This document shows, in pieces, positions 11,655 through 22,067 of a stretch of DNA of 64,000 nucleotides; position 1 is the stretch's first letter; every line of letters starts with the position of its first letter. Position numbers and translations under genes: made by a program. The notes below the pieces were generated by a model. The model was not told where the DNA came from. It did no database searches and saw nothing but the letters and a program-made list of their open reading frames with translations. Source of the stretch: Bromus sterilis (taxonomy: Eukaryota; Streptophyta; Magnoliopsida; Poales; Poaceae); the NCBI GenBank assembly GCA_950022295.1, contig OX465600.1, positions 290,329,782 through 290,393,781 of the forward strand. The letters are read 5' to 3'.

Positions 11655-13284
11655 GAAACTAAATGTGTGTTGTAATATATATATGTATCTATTTTGTATA
11701 CTTGCACTTTAACCGCGTTATCGATCGGTCAAATTATATATTGTCGCTGTTAAATATACATTATATAAATTGTATCGGTCGTTGTTTGAGAAAAAAATTG
11801 AAAAGGAAATGAAAAGAGGAAAATTCGCTTCTGGTCGCGAGCTCAGCTGCACACGCGGTGCTAGCCAACCACCTGTCAAATGTGGACAACGTATTTTCTT
11901 TTTAGCCACACATGGATTTGTTGTATAAGTGTAACGGTTAGATGAGCTATCTGCTTGGATTCACCGGAGAACGTCACGGTACAGAATTGACCCGCGGACC
12001 AGCTATCGTTCTGAGCCGACCTGTACCGCCTCAGCCCCGTCGTCGTTCTCGTGTGGATATAGGTGCGCCTCGAGGCTGCCGTGTGGCATCAGCGGCAACA
12101 CCAGCGCGTTGAAGCTGGCCGTGTTGTTGCCGCCGGCGACGGCAATCCCGCGCTGCTGTTCACGGGCAGCTCTCCACCGCGGTTCAACATGACAACAACT
12201 TTGGATGGAGCGCGCTGGTGACTGTGCGGAGCGGGGAACAAGGCGGGCGGGAAGGCGACGGTGTACGAGGGCGGGTGCGGCACCGACACCGGGAGCTTAG
12301 CGCTGGACGTGCGCCTTGCGCCGGACGTGCTTGTCAAGCTGGTCGCCGACCAAAATTTCATGAGCACCTCCATGCTGTGAGCCTGTGATCTTCCGCCGGC
12401 CAGTCAATGTGCCTGTGCAGCTTTAATTAATTAGTGTACTGGACTACCGGTCATGTAATTGATCTTCATCGCATCATCCATATTTGATTTTTCTACGAAT
12501 AAATTCCTTCGGTTGGAGGTGAGCTTCACATACACAATCATGGCGTGCATAACACACATCTTCGTCCATCGTAGATTCATCCTGCTGGTTGACAGCTCTT
12601 ACGCCTGTAGCGAACTCTCTTCTAATACCCAAAGATCTCCGCGCCCACGCTCACGATTGCCGACGAAGGTTGTTGCAACTCTAGAAGAGATGCAGCAGCC
12701 CCGTTCACCGTGAGATTCATCGGTATTTTGCTCTCGGCCACCTCCTCAATTAAAGGGGATCCACTACGTAAGAGATTAGGCTCAATGGCTCATGCTCAAG
12801 TCAGGAAGAACACCGAGGAACATATAAGAACAAGCTACAGAGTCATAGATTTTCTTACCTTCTTATTGATTGTATTAGGAATTCTATCGGTGGGAATGGC
12901 TTCGTCCGCCTACCACAACACGAGTGAAGCAGTTCCGGGAAGAAAACATACCAAACTGCAATTAATCTCCTCCTTCCTCACACGATGGAAATTCATTTTC
13001 AGTGCCATGAACAAATCTGTGAAAACATTATGAGCCACGGCTCAGGTCTTACGAGCCACGGTCTGTCTCCCCTTCCGTGATCCCCTCACAACACGGAGGT
13101 ATCCGTATACAACTATTCACCCCAGGATTGCTAACGTGTATACGAATTCTTAATGCACTGTATTTTTTTGACATCTCTCCTTTTTCTGATCCCAAAACAT
13201 CAACGGACGTGCAAGATAACAGGAGCAGCTAGTCCCATGATCAGTTTAGCTATGTCCATGAAAAGAGGGAAAAAATAACATAAA
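11655..13284. other. Inter-gene region of CACTA with GC-rich coding-like insert
   Basis: AT-rich sequence follows the transposase stop. About 12060-12380 is a GC-rich block unlike its surroundings. In one plus-strand frame it reads through to a TGA at 12378-12380 with composition typical of grass exons (ATVYEGGCGTDTGSLALDVR). I do not recognise the protein. A captured host-gene fragment is the likeliest explanation, since CACTA elements commonly capture such pieces. The remainder (12400-13284) holds no recognisable coding sequence. Confidence 0.4.
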
Positions 13285-13445
13285 TATCAGTAGCGCGCTC
13301 TGACAGGGCCCGCTACTGCTAAGTTTAGCAGTAGCGGGCGCTGATAGGGCCCGCTACTGCTAAGTTTAGCAGTAGCGCTCGCTGATAGGTCCCGCTACTG
13401 CTAAACTTAGAAGTAGCGCGCGTTGACAGGGACCGCTACTGCTAT
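13285..13445. repeat. Internal CAGTAGCGC array before second CACTA gene
   Basis: Four tandem ~43-base units built from CAGTAGCGCGC, TGACAGGGCCCGCTACTGCTAA and TTTAG, matching the motif of the terminal arrays but lying in the middle of the element, about 1.2 kb upstream of the second gene. It is followed by a CT-rich leader (13462-13700), the same order as at the left end. Confidence 0.8.
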
Positions 13446-13839
13446 GTTTCACTTAAATTAACCAGATCTCCCCTGTCTACCCTCCACCCCCCCCACACAC
13501 ATCTCCCTGTTGTTTCCCCGCTCGCCCCCCCCCCCTCCGCTCGCTGGTGCCGCCCAGAGGACCCCCGGCGCTCGCCCCCCTCCGCCTTCCTCCGCCCGGC
13601 ACCCCTCGGCTCCCTCTGACGCTGCACCTCCCCGTGGAACCCCGGCACCGCGCGGCCTGCCCGTCTCCGATTCGCGCCGCCCTCTCTTGCGGAGCTCCGA
13701 CGCCGCCAGGTTAGGTCCCCTAATAAACCCTAGGTTTTGTGGCATTTCACAAGCAATTTAGCTAGTAAAAATTGGAGTTGAAAATGTTGATCTGTTAGCA
13801 ATTTAGCAATTTAGCATTTGACAAGCAATTTTTTCATCC

Positions 13840-13975
13840 AAATTTTTTTAGTGTGTGCCTTAGTGCTGCTCTTTTGGAGTTGAAGTGTGTGCCTTAGTGC
13901 TGCTAATTTTGTTAGTGTGTGCCTTAGTGCTGCTAATTTTGTTAGTGTGTGCCTTAGCAATTGGAGTTGAACTTG
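13840..13975 (+). repeat. Short tandem repeat in leader of second CACTA gene
   Basis: Imperfect tandem copies of GTGTGTGCCTTAGTGCTGCTAATTTTGTTA (about 35 bases) plus related TTGGAGTTGAA segments, inside the untranslated region or intron upstream of the second gene. No function is evident. Confidence 0.55.
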
Positions 13976-14217
13976 TCTTACCCTTTAATGTGTATGAGCT
14001 TTGAAGCAAACTTTCTGCCCATGCCTAGCCGAGAGACGGTTCAATAGCAAAGCAGCCAACGCTAAATGCTAATTATTTAGCGACGGGGTTTGTACGAACT
14101 TTCTTACCCTTTAATGTTGATGAGCTTGGAGTTTGTATGAACTTTTGGAGTTCAAAATGCAAATGAAATGATATTGTGTACGAATTTTCTTCTTTTTTCC
14201 ATATGCAGGGATCCGAG

Positions 14218-14444
14218 GGGCCTATGTTTTGCCGGAATGTTGATTTATTTCCGTTCCGGCAAATTTCAGGTTCCCGATATGTCCACTTTTTAGCAAAGGT
14301 CATGCCGAAATTTACCGTGAATTTCGACATGACTTGTGCTACAAAGTATGACATATCGAGTGCCCGGTATTTGATAGGACGGTATTTAGTCCTTTTTTTA
14401 TAGTTTGAGAATTAAACTTGGAGACTAAATATATCGTAGGAAAC
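14218..14444 (+). promoter_or_regulatory. Structured leader upstream of second CACTA gene
   Basis: Related to 7990-8155: CCTATGTTTTGCCG, a 30-base hairpin (stem GCCGGAA 14231-14237 with TTCCGGC 14254-14260), AAATTTC, ATATGTCC, GGTCATGCCGAA, and ATCGTAGGAAAC just before the start codon. Stem position 5 differs from the first copy (A there, G here) and the pairing base changes with it (T there, C here). A plausible splice acceptor (CATATGCAG) ends near 14209. Confidence 0.6.
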
Positions 14445-17400
14445 ATGTCGACCAACAACGAAGCCGGTGCAGATGAAGATTTTGACTACCAGCAGCATGA
14501 ACACGCCTTCCTCGACCATATGTCTTATGAGTTACGAGACAAAGGTCCAAATGCCGCTAGTGCGACGGACGCCGAAATCTAGTCCGACAGCACTCCTGAT
14601 GGCACCGATGGCACTGACACCGGCGCCACCGACACCGGCGGCGCTGAAGCCGCTAATGAACCAGCAAATAAGAAGAAGGAGAGGGTACGGAAACCAAACA
14701 AGCTCGGCACCGACAAACTGCTAGTGACAGAGGTGCATCCTGGCAAATTCGAGCCAATAGGGCCAGCGGAAGCTCGCAAGTGCTACGACAACCAAGTCGG
14801 ATGCATCCTACGGGAAACCGCGAGCATCAACGACTATGACTTGAGGAGTATACCAAATATGGAACATTTACTCCTTACGAAGCTGGACAACAGATTCAAG
14901 TTCCCGGATCGGGATGAGAGCAAAACTCCGTGGGATGATGATGCCATGACTGACATAAACGTCGCCGCCATGGTCAAGTTCAGCAACGCATTGTCCGCGT
15001 GGAAAGTGAGGGTGAAACGATTGATTGAGAAGAACAAACCTTTGTCCAAGATTTTTGCGGAGAATCCATCACTTACGGAAGCTGAGTTCTTAAAATTCAA
15101 GGACACTTGTGCTACCGACGAAGCCAAGCTTAGGTCCGCGAAATTCAAGGGGCTTCAGAAAAGGAACACGGGGAAACACCGCCTCGGAAGCCGTGGTTAC
15201 ATTGGAAAAAGGCCCATATGGGACAAGGAGGACGCGGAACGTGAAGCCGCGGGGATCCCAGAACCCTTGGCGGAGTTCACCGACCCGCAGGAGTATGACT
15301 TCATCAGGGCCCGCTACAAGTGGGACTCGAAGAAAAAGTTTTGGTCCACGGACGCGCCCATGAGGGAATTGATGAGATTACTGGTAATATTTTTTTCCAC
15401 CTTATATTAGCTTCTCATCAAGTCAGAATACACGTTGTAGTAACATTTGTAAATGGTCCACGTTTCTTTCGCAGAAAGAGCAACACAAGCTTGATGCCGA
15501 AAGCGACTCATCGTCTCAGTCGACGATGAGGCCCAAGTGGGACACCCATCTCAACCGGGCCTTGAACATAATGAAGGGCCTCCCTTTGGACACTCGGCCG
15601 CAGCATGGACGTGTGCACGGTGTCGGAGACGGTGCCCAGTGGAAGCACTACTACCACGAGGACCCTGAGGCCAAAAGGCAGAGAAGGAAGTTTAGTTAGG
15701 TCAACATCGACGAGAAGGTGAAGCTTGCGGTTGAGAAAAAAGAAGCTGAGACCGAACAAGCGACCAAACAAGAGATGATCAACTCGGCAGTCAATGCAGC
15801 TTTAGCTGCCTGTAGAGGTGAGTTTGCAGCTTCGGTTTAATCCTTGATCCCGGCTGTTATCGAGTGGACGAAGCAAAATCCAGACAAAACGGCAGCGGAT
15901 TTTCCCCGTACTAGCTTCGTCGGGAGCAACTCGGTGAACATCGCACCAGCGGCGCCTGGTCTCGCATCCGGACATGCTCCATTAGCCGCTCATAGCAGCC
16001 CATCCTCTGTCTCTGGCGTGCTAGGCGGGCCTTCGCCTTTGGCTGAGCTCGACGCCCTCGTGGTAATTACGCGTCACACCAACATATCTATAATATAACC
16101 CTTTTTCGTTTCCTTTTGGATGTCTGACGCTGTAGACATGTTTTCGCAGGCCGAGAGAACCCCATGCACCTTACTATACAGGATCAATGGCCAGACGGTG
16201 GATGTGGGAAAGGCAACGATAATAAATCCCACGGATCGGATGATCCACACCATGCAGATGCCCAATACCACTTTCAAGGTTTCCGTGGCGAGTATCAAAC
16301 CGGGCCACGAGGATTTGGCTCCTCCGGTACAACTCGGGGGAGAGGAAGACGAGACCACTAAGCGGCTTGCAGACTGCAAGGTCTATTTCATCATATGGAC
16401 GAAGGGTCTTCTTCGTGTCGAGTCGGCCGCCGTGATGACCACACCAACGACAACACATCCCCAATAAGGTATGAACACCACCACCCCGCCTCCGCAATTA
16501 TTAGCGCCGCCTGTTATGCTGGGTGAGAGCGGCGCGCAACGCGAGGAAGGTGGTCCAAGCAGAGTGGATCGTGATTTCGCCCCCGTGCTCCAGCAAGCAA
16601 TGGATGATGTCATGGATGAGGATGGTGACCCTATGCAATTCCTCAACACCGCCTTCATTAATCAGGAAGTAGAAATGATGAGTCAGCCATATGACTCGGC
16701 CAATAAGGAGCATGTGGACGAGGAGATGGATATTCTGTCGGAGCAGGAGCATCCTAGGTCTGAGTGCAAAAAGTCTCTCTTCGTGCAACCCTTGCAGGAC
16801 ACGCCTCCAGATGCCGCCTCAAACCAGCATGAACAACCCTTTCTCAGCCCGTCAACACTTGGGTTGGCGATCAAGGGCGCAATGAAAGGCTCGTCACAAC
16901 CTCTCCCCCAGAAGAAGCCGAGGAAGAGACCGAATAGGAAAGACTTAGCTGCCAAAAAGGTTGTCAATGCTTCTAGCAGCAAGTCGGTTCTGCCAACCGG
17001 TTTTGCAGACCGTGTACCGATGAAAGGTACGGCGTTGATCCATGTCGCGGGCGAGCCGATCCTCCCTCCGAAACCACTGGAGAGCATATCAGGGGATCTC
17101 AGGAGACTGCACGACCATGTACTATCGACAGAGAAAAGCCTTCTCGCGTCGAAGGATCCAGGATATCCACTTTATGCGGTGCGTGTGCCTCCGGGCATGG
17201 GCTACGTCGACACGGCGCCTGCGGAAGTGTTCTTCCTGCGGTTTGATCACATCTTTGAGATGTTCCTCACTAGGTGGCTCAATTTTACGATCGTCCGCCT
17301 TTTTGCGCTCCATATGAGCTTTGTCATCAAAAGAGAGGAAATATCGCAAATCGCGGTGGCAGATCCATACTACATGCATGAGTCCTTCTTGTCGCTCGGT

Positions 17401-18149
17401 GACTATGAACTTGAAACTGCTAGGGAGTACATTGAAAATTTCATGCTGATGAATAAGGAGAAGGAAATGGTTCTCGTTCCTTATCATCCAATGTAAGTCA
17501 TTGCCCGATTGCCTTTACATTTCAATCATTCCTTTGCTCATATGGAGGCTAGCTAATTTGAGGTGCATTTATTTTGCGCAGCGAGGGGCACGCCATCCTT
17601 ATCGTTCTTTTCCCGCGAGTCTCCCATGCCGTGTATTTCGACTCGTCTAGGAACTTCAAAAGGAAGGACTACACCAAAGTAATGAGTCTTCTGGATTCCT
17701 CTCTCCAGGTCTACGGCATGAGGGGTGGCCACATCGAGAAAAAGTCACGAAGGAAGGGCGCGCCGTGTTTCTCGCATAAAACCAACTTCTGCAGTATCCA
17801 TCAACCGGAAGGAAGTACAAATGATGGATACTATGTCATCCATCTCATGATGGAGTTCAGAAAGGATCGGCAACGTCTTCGCATGGCAAGCAAAGATGAC
17901 AATCATATCATGATATGGGCAAAAAACTTAGCCGAACCGGATTATAAAGTAAGAGATGACTTCTTTCGCATCCTGAAGGATATTGCAACCATCATCATGA
18001 AAGAAGTCGTCGACAAGAAGGGGATGTTCTACCACGGCCCAATATCGCGAGCTGATGTTAAAACTCGCGTAGGAATGCAACTTTTGGACATTATGCCGTT
18101 CAATAAGCTAGGGTGCGTCCTCCCAGATATGGATGGATGGAAGTTCTAG
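14445..18149 (+). pseudogene. CACTA second protein: Transposase_24-like plus Ulp1-fold end, broken
   Basis: Accessory protein of the CACTA. Exon 1 (14445-~15384) has an acidic N-terminus and a Transposase_24-like region (WKVRVKRLIEKNKPLSKIF, GKRPIWDKEDAEREAAGIP, RARYKWDSKKKFW). Exons then follow introns at about 15385-15474, 16062-16149 and 17493-17581, all GT-AG. The third exon carries PCTLLYRINGQTVDVGKA and a basic stretch. The last exon resembles the Ulp1/C48 peptidase fold: EGHAILIV (His), AVYFDSS (Asp), then HQPEGSTNDGYYV, where the catalytic Cys expected before GYY is replaced by Asp. In-frame stops occur at 14580, about 15699, 15838 and 16465. The peptidase end is probably inactive even apart from the stops. 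Confidence 0.8.
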
Positions 18150-18441
18150 TGTATTGACTATGCCAATGATGATGTCTCGGTTGAATTTATACTTTTGGAA
18201 GCGATATGAAACCTTTGTGATGTAATTTAACGGTCATGTTGAACTACTTGTGTAACGCTTGCTAGCTAGTGAATTAGTTGGGGTACCATGAACAACGTGT
18301 GTATATTATATTATGTATGTAACTTTATGTTGCATCTATTCACTAACTTTTTGTCTTCGTGTTGCTCAAGTATATTATGTTGTGTACTATTGTTGAATTC
18401 CTATAATTAATATGCTTCTCTAATAGGTACATAGATCATCG

Positions 18442-18696
18442 ATGGCGAAGAAGTGCTATGCCGTGTACATAGGGAAGGTTCCAGGAGTGTACGATGAGTG
18501 GCCAGAGTGTCAGGCCCAAGTGCACCGGTTCCCCTGCTGCAGCCAAAGAGGGTTCAATACCAGAGAGGAAGCGGAAGCTAGTTACTTGAGATTTACGCTA
18601 GCGCGAGAGGAAGATCGGAGGCGGCGCTTCATGAGCTACTACATAATTCCACTCTTCCTCATAGTGACCGCTCTTCTAGTATATATCATAGTTTAG
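18442..18696 (+). CDS. Small protein: RNase H1-type hybrid-binding domain plus membrane segment
   Basis: Intact 84-aa frame. Residues 5-53 match the RNase H1 N-terminal domain (also called Cauli_VI or viroplasmin domain), which binds RNA-DNA hybrids or double-stranded RNA: YAVYIGKVPGVYDEWPECQ and GFNTREEAEASYLRF carry the usual Gly-Val-Tyr, Trp and Phe/Glu-Glu-Ala positions. A basic run (EEDRRRR) precedes a hydrophobic stretch (about residues 66-84, IIPLFLIVTALLVYIIV) that reads as a tail-type membrane anchor. It lies 292 bases after the Ulp1-like gene and before the right terminal array. AATAG just upstream could be a splice acceptor. It could be a third CACTA gene or the end of a longer transcript. 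There is no RNase H catalytic domain. Confidence 0.65.
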   Translation: MAKKCYAVYIGKVPGVYDEWPECQAQVHRFPCCSQRGFNTREEAEASYLRFTLAREEDRRRRFMSYYIIPLFLIVTALLVYIIV

Positions 18697-18969
18697 ATGG
18701 ATGATGAAACTTTCTTGTAGTTGCATGTATTTAAGATATTGTGACAACTTATATCGCTATTTTAGAGATGACATGATGAGAGACATTATTTGTGTTGGAT
18801 ATGAGAGATCATGATGATATATATATATGGTCATCAGATTATTGTATGTGTATGATATGATGAGATTTGTACTCTGTAGAAAACCTGTGTATGTGTATGA
18901 GACTATAATGTATAATACCTGTACAAATACATCAAAAATACGATGGGAAAAAGAAACAGAAAATGAAAA

Positions 18970-19181
18970 ATGAATACCAGTGGCGCTTGTTGCATGTACG
19001 CGCTACTCGTATTAGTAGTAGCGGGCTCTAAGGGGGGCGCTACTGATAACCTTGTGTAGCAGTAGCGGGTGCGTACGCGCGCTACTGCTACAAGTTAGCT
19101 GTAGCGTGCTAGCAGTAGCGGGTGGGGGGCGCTACTACTAGCCTAAAAGGGGCGCTACTACTAGCCTTTCTCCTAGTAGTG
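18970..19181. repeat. Sub-terminal repeat array, right end of large CACTA
   Basis: Repeated AGTAGCGGG / CGCGCTACT motifs, mostly inverted pairs, running to the terminal TCCTAGTAGTG. It mirrors the left array at 7186-7560. Confidence 0.85.
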
Positions 19182-19194
19182 ATAGTATTCAGCT

Positions 19195-19345
19195 TAGACA
19201 CTAGTGTCACTTTAAATCTTTCACTTTCAGTCTTTTATATTTATGAAATTAGTGTCACTTTCAGTCTTTTTTTTTTCTGAAACTAGTGTCACTTTCAGTC
19301 TTTTATTTTTCTGAAACTAGTGTCACTTTCAGTCTTTTATTTAGT
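19195..19345 (+). repeat. Tandem repeat just before Harbinger transposase
   Basis: Three to four copies of CTAGTGTCACTTTCAGTCTTTTATTTTTCTGAAA (about 43-46 bases) end 7 bases before the transposase start codon. A related single copy lies at about 22148-22178, downstream of the second Harbinger gene. The unit overlaps the leader of the transposase transcript. Confidence 0.7.
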
Positions 19346-19351
19346 ATTAAA

Positions 19352-20582
19352 ATGGATCTGAGGGTTGATGAGGAGGAGGATGAAATGATGCTATTCGTTT
19401 TCCCGGGATTACATTTGATGGAGACTGCTCATAGGGAGCCAAGGCCGCGTCATACATCGCTGCTAACAGGCGAGATGTTCGTTAGGGAATTACTTGAAGG
19501 TCACATCAAGAACTGCCGGGTATCATTTAGGATGGAGCCTCACATATTTAGATATTTAGCTAGTTATCTTCGACGAGAGAAATTGGTGCTCGATACCAGA
19601 ATTAAATTCGAAGAGAAATTAGCATATTTTTTTGTGGATGCTATCTCACAATTCTTCCTTTGAAGATATTCAAGTTCGGTTCGGTCATAGTGGGGATACT
19701 TTCCATTGGAAAATGAAGGATTTCTTCAACATAATCCCTACTCTATCGAACCATTTTCTGAAGCCCCCAAATCCTTACCAAGTACATGCTAAGATTCTAT
19801 CGAGCACAAGATTCTTTCCTTATTTCCAGGTTTTTGCTTCGTCAACTTTGATACACATTGACAACTTACTCTTCTTGTTCTACATTCTAACATGTAGTAT
19901 TTCATTGTAGAATTGCATCGGGGCCATTGATGCGATAACAATTTTTGGAAACAGGGCTGCACCGTTCAGAAATAGTAAAGGGACCTTAAGCCATAATGTT
20001 ATGGTCGCGTGTGACTTCAACCTGAACTTTACATTCATTTCTTGTGGTTGGGAGGGATCCGCAACTAATGCTAAAGTTCTTCGGTCAGCACTCGTGAACG
20101 GGTTTCATGTACCTCCGGGCAAGTTTTATCTCGTTGATGGTGGTTATGCCAACACTCCTTACTTCTTGGCACCGTATCGTGGTGTTCGGTACCATCTGAA
20201 GGAGTTTGCCTGCGGTCGTCGTCGACCCCAAAATTACAAGGAGCTATTTAATCACCGGCATGCCATGTTACGAAATCATATTGAACGGGCATTGGGAGTC
20301 TTGTAGAAGCAGTTCCCAATCCTAAAAGTGGGGTCACATCATCGAATAGAGAACCAAGTCAAGCTACCAGCAGCTGCAACAACTTTACATAACATCATTC
20401 GATCTCACCAGGGAGATGAGTGTTGGTTAAATAACCAACCAGATAACATACCTCCCACTAATTTTGTCGATCTTCCTGATGGTGATGTTCCTCAAAATCA
20501 TCAAGTTAATCACGAAGGCGACAACCTTAGAGATGCAATTGCTCATCAAATGTGGGTTTCTTATCAACAAGTTGCACAATAG
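19352..20582 (+). pseudogene. PIF/Harbinger DDE transposase, broken
   Basis: Nuclear DDE transposase of the DDE_Tnp_4 family. Exon 1 (19352-19829) starts MDLRVDEEED and carries the N-terminal helical region. An extra base in the T-run near 19630 shifts the frame. A GT-AG intron follows at 19830-19911. Exon 2 (19912-20582) holds the core: first Asp in NCIGAID, the block CGWEGSATNAKVL, second Asp in YLVDGGY, and Glu in HIERALGVL. A TAG stop at 20304-20306 directly follows the Glu block. All three catalytic residues are visible. One frameshift and one stop break the gene. Confidence 0.88.
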
Positions 20583-20782
20583 TTATTGGAGATGTAATAA
20601 AGTAGATGTTGTTTTTATTTTATGTCATGTAATAAATTGTCACTTGGGAACTTGTTTTTCTATCATGTTAATAAATTGTTGCTGCTGTTCATGTCACTTG
20701 GGAACTACTTTTACTGATGTTCATGTCACTTGGGAACTATTTTTGTTGTTGTTCATGTCATGGATATTGTACAGAAATCACT

Positions 20783-22067
20783 ATGATGACTGCTCGAGGA
20801 TCACCGAGGTTGAGCCTCATGAAAGAAGCAGCTGAAAGGGGTAGGGTGTCACCTACAGGGCGTGTGGCAAAGAGGAAGAGAGGGTATCCCAAAGGTACAA
20901 CTTTATTTCTCTAGCTATGAATTTATGTCTCTATCTATGAGAGGGTATCCCAGCATTAACATGCTATGCGAAAATGCAGAAGATATATAGAGCTCAGTGG
21001 AATCCCAGTCTTGAGAAAGATCTTGTGGATATGCTTCGGGAGGACGTTACTCCTGAATATAAGGGCCAAAATGGTTGGAGCTCTCAAACATGGAATCTGA
21101 TGGTGCAGAAATTCCATCAAAAGAATCCATATGCTAAGTACGAGAAGAAGAAGATTCAAGAAAAGGAGAAAGAGTTAGAGAAAGAGTACAAGATGATAAA
21201 GGTGATCCGCAGCAAAGTGGTGTTTCATGGGACGACCAACGGTGCATGATTTTAGCAGATCCCCCACTCTGGAGAAACATAATCATTGTAAGTGTGTTGC
21301 AAAATCATTGCTTGTTGATGACCAATGTCTTTTTTTTACTCTTGCCCGCTCTTATATAATTTTTGTCAACTTTCTAGTCTCACCCTAAAGCTGGGAAGTT
21401 TAAGACAAAATATTTTCCTCTGTATGAAGCTTTAGGCGAATTGCATGATGGTTAGCTCTCGCTTCAACTCTTATATTCATGTTATTGTTTTGTGTTTGTT
21501 TACTCTTGCTTCAAATCTTATGTTCTCTTGTGACTTTAACTTGTAGGTCAAACTGCTATCGGAACATACAACTTCACCTCTACGGAGTCATCGCAATACC
21601 TGACACAATCACAAGTTGAGAATATTGGAGGAGATGGTGTGAATGATGGAGAAACATCAACAGATGCTCATAATCTTGGAGGAGAAAGGGAGCACACTGA
21701 TAATGTGGAGGTTCTGTTTGTGCAAGAAAGGGAGCACAATGATGATGCGGAGCCCACTCAAACTGAACCAAGGGTGGCTAGTGTACCCTCAAGAAGTGAA
21801 CAAGAGAAAGAACCAAAGAGGCGGAGGTCGGCGAATGGTGATGTGGCTGCTATGATGGAGAAGTACATTGAAATGAGGGCAAAGCAGGTGGAGGATGAGA
21901 AAGAAAAGGCAAAGGTTGTGGACGAGTTCTCAATCAAGAAGTGCATCAATCTGCTCAACACAATGGATATCACACCAAATGAAGAAAACAAGGCTTTCCG
22001 AGTCTTTAAGATCCCCGAGAACCGAGAGATTTTCCTGAGTGCCAATCCGGAGATTGCTCTTATGTAG
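20783..22067 (+). pseudogene. Harbinger Myb/SANT-like accessory protein, broken
   Basis: Second protein of PIF/Harbinger elements, a DNA-binding partner needed for nuclear import and end recognition of the transposase. The likely start is ATG at 20783. The core around 20974-21290 matches the Myb/SANT-like domain (RAQWNPSLEKDLVDMLREDV, GWSSQTWNLMVQKF, EKELEKEYKMIK, then SWDDQRCMILADPPLW in the next frame). A one-base loss near 21222 separates the two halves. GT-AG introns are likely at about 21288-21378 and 21453-21546. The last exon (to 22067) is acidic, then basic (EPKRRRS), then helical. The junction between 20894 and 20976 did not give a clean in-frame splice. Confidence 0.8.

Larger units (their letters stand above)
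7175..19181 (+). mobile_element. Large CACTA (En/Spm) transposon, 12 kb
   Basis: Ends are CACTACTAGGAAAAAGC at 7175 and, read inward from 19181, CACTACTAGGAGAAAGG, with ATA duplications. Sub-terminal arrays of CAGTAGCGC-type repeats lie inside both ends. The plus strand encodes a TNP2-type transposase (8156-11654), a second gene with a Transposase_24-like region and a Ulp1-fold end (14445-18149), and a small intact frame (18442-18696). An extra internal array and leader module sits before the second gene. The two large genes carry stops and frameshifts, so the copy is probably not autonomous, but its ends look intact and could respond to transposase from elsewhere. Confidence 0.92.
7172..19184. 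repeat. ATA target duplication of large CACTA
   Basis: ATA at 7172-7174 and 19182-19184 flanks the CACTA ends. Three-base duplications are the rule for CACTA (En/Spm) elements. Confidence 0.85.

Noticed and set aside
13458..13745. Arg/Gly-rich frames of 60-95 aa on both strands
   Set aside because: Low-complexity translations of the CT-rich leader of the second CACTA gene.
18442..18696. Endogenous pararetrovirus remnant, because the domain is also called viroplasmin
   Set aside because: No coat, movement, protease or reverse transcriptase sequence of that type nearby. The frame sits within the CACTA boundaries and fits the RNase H1-type version.
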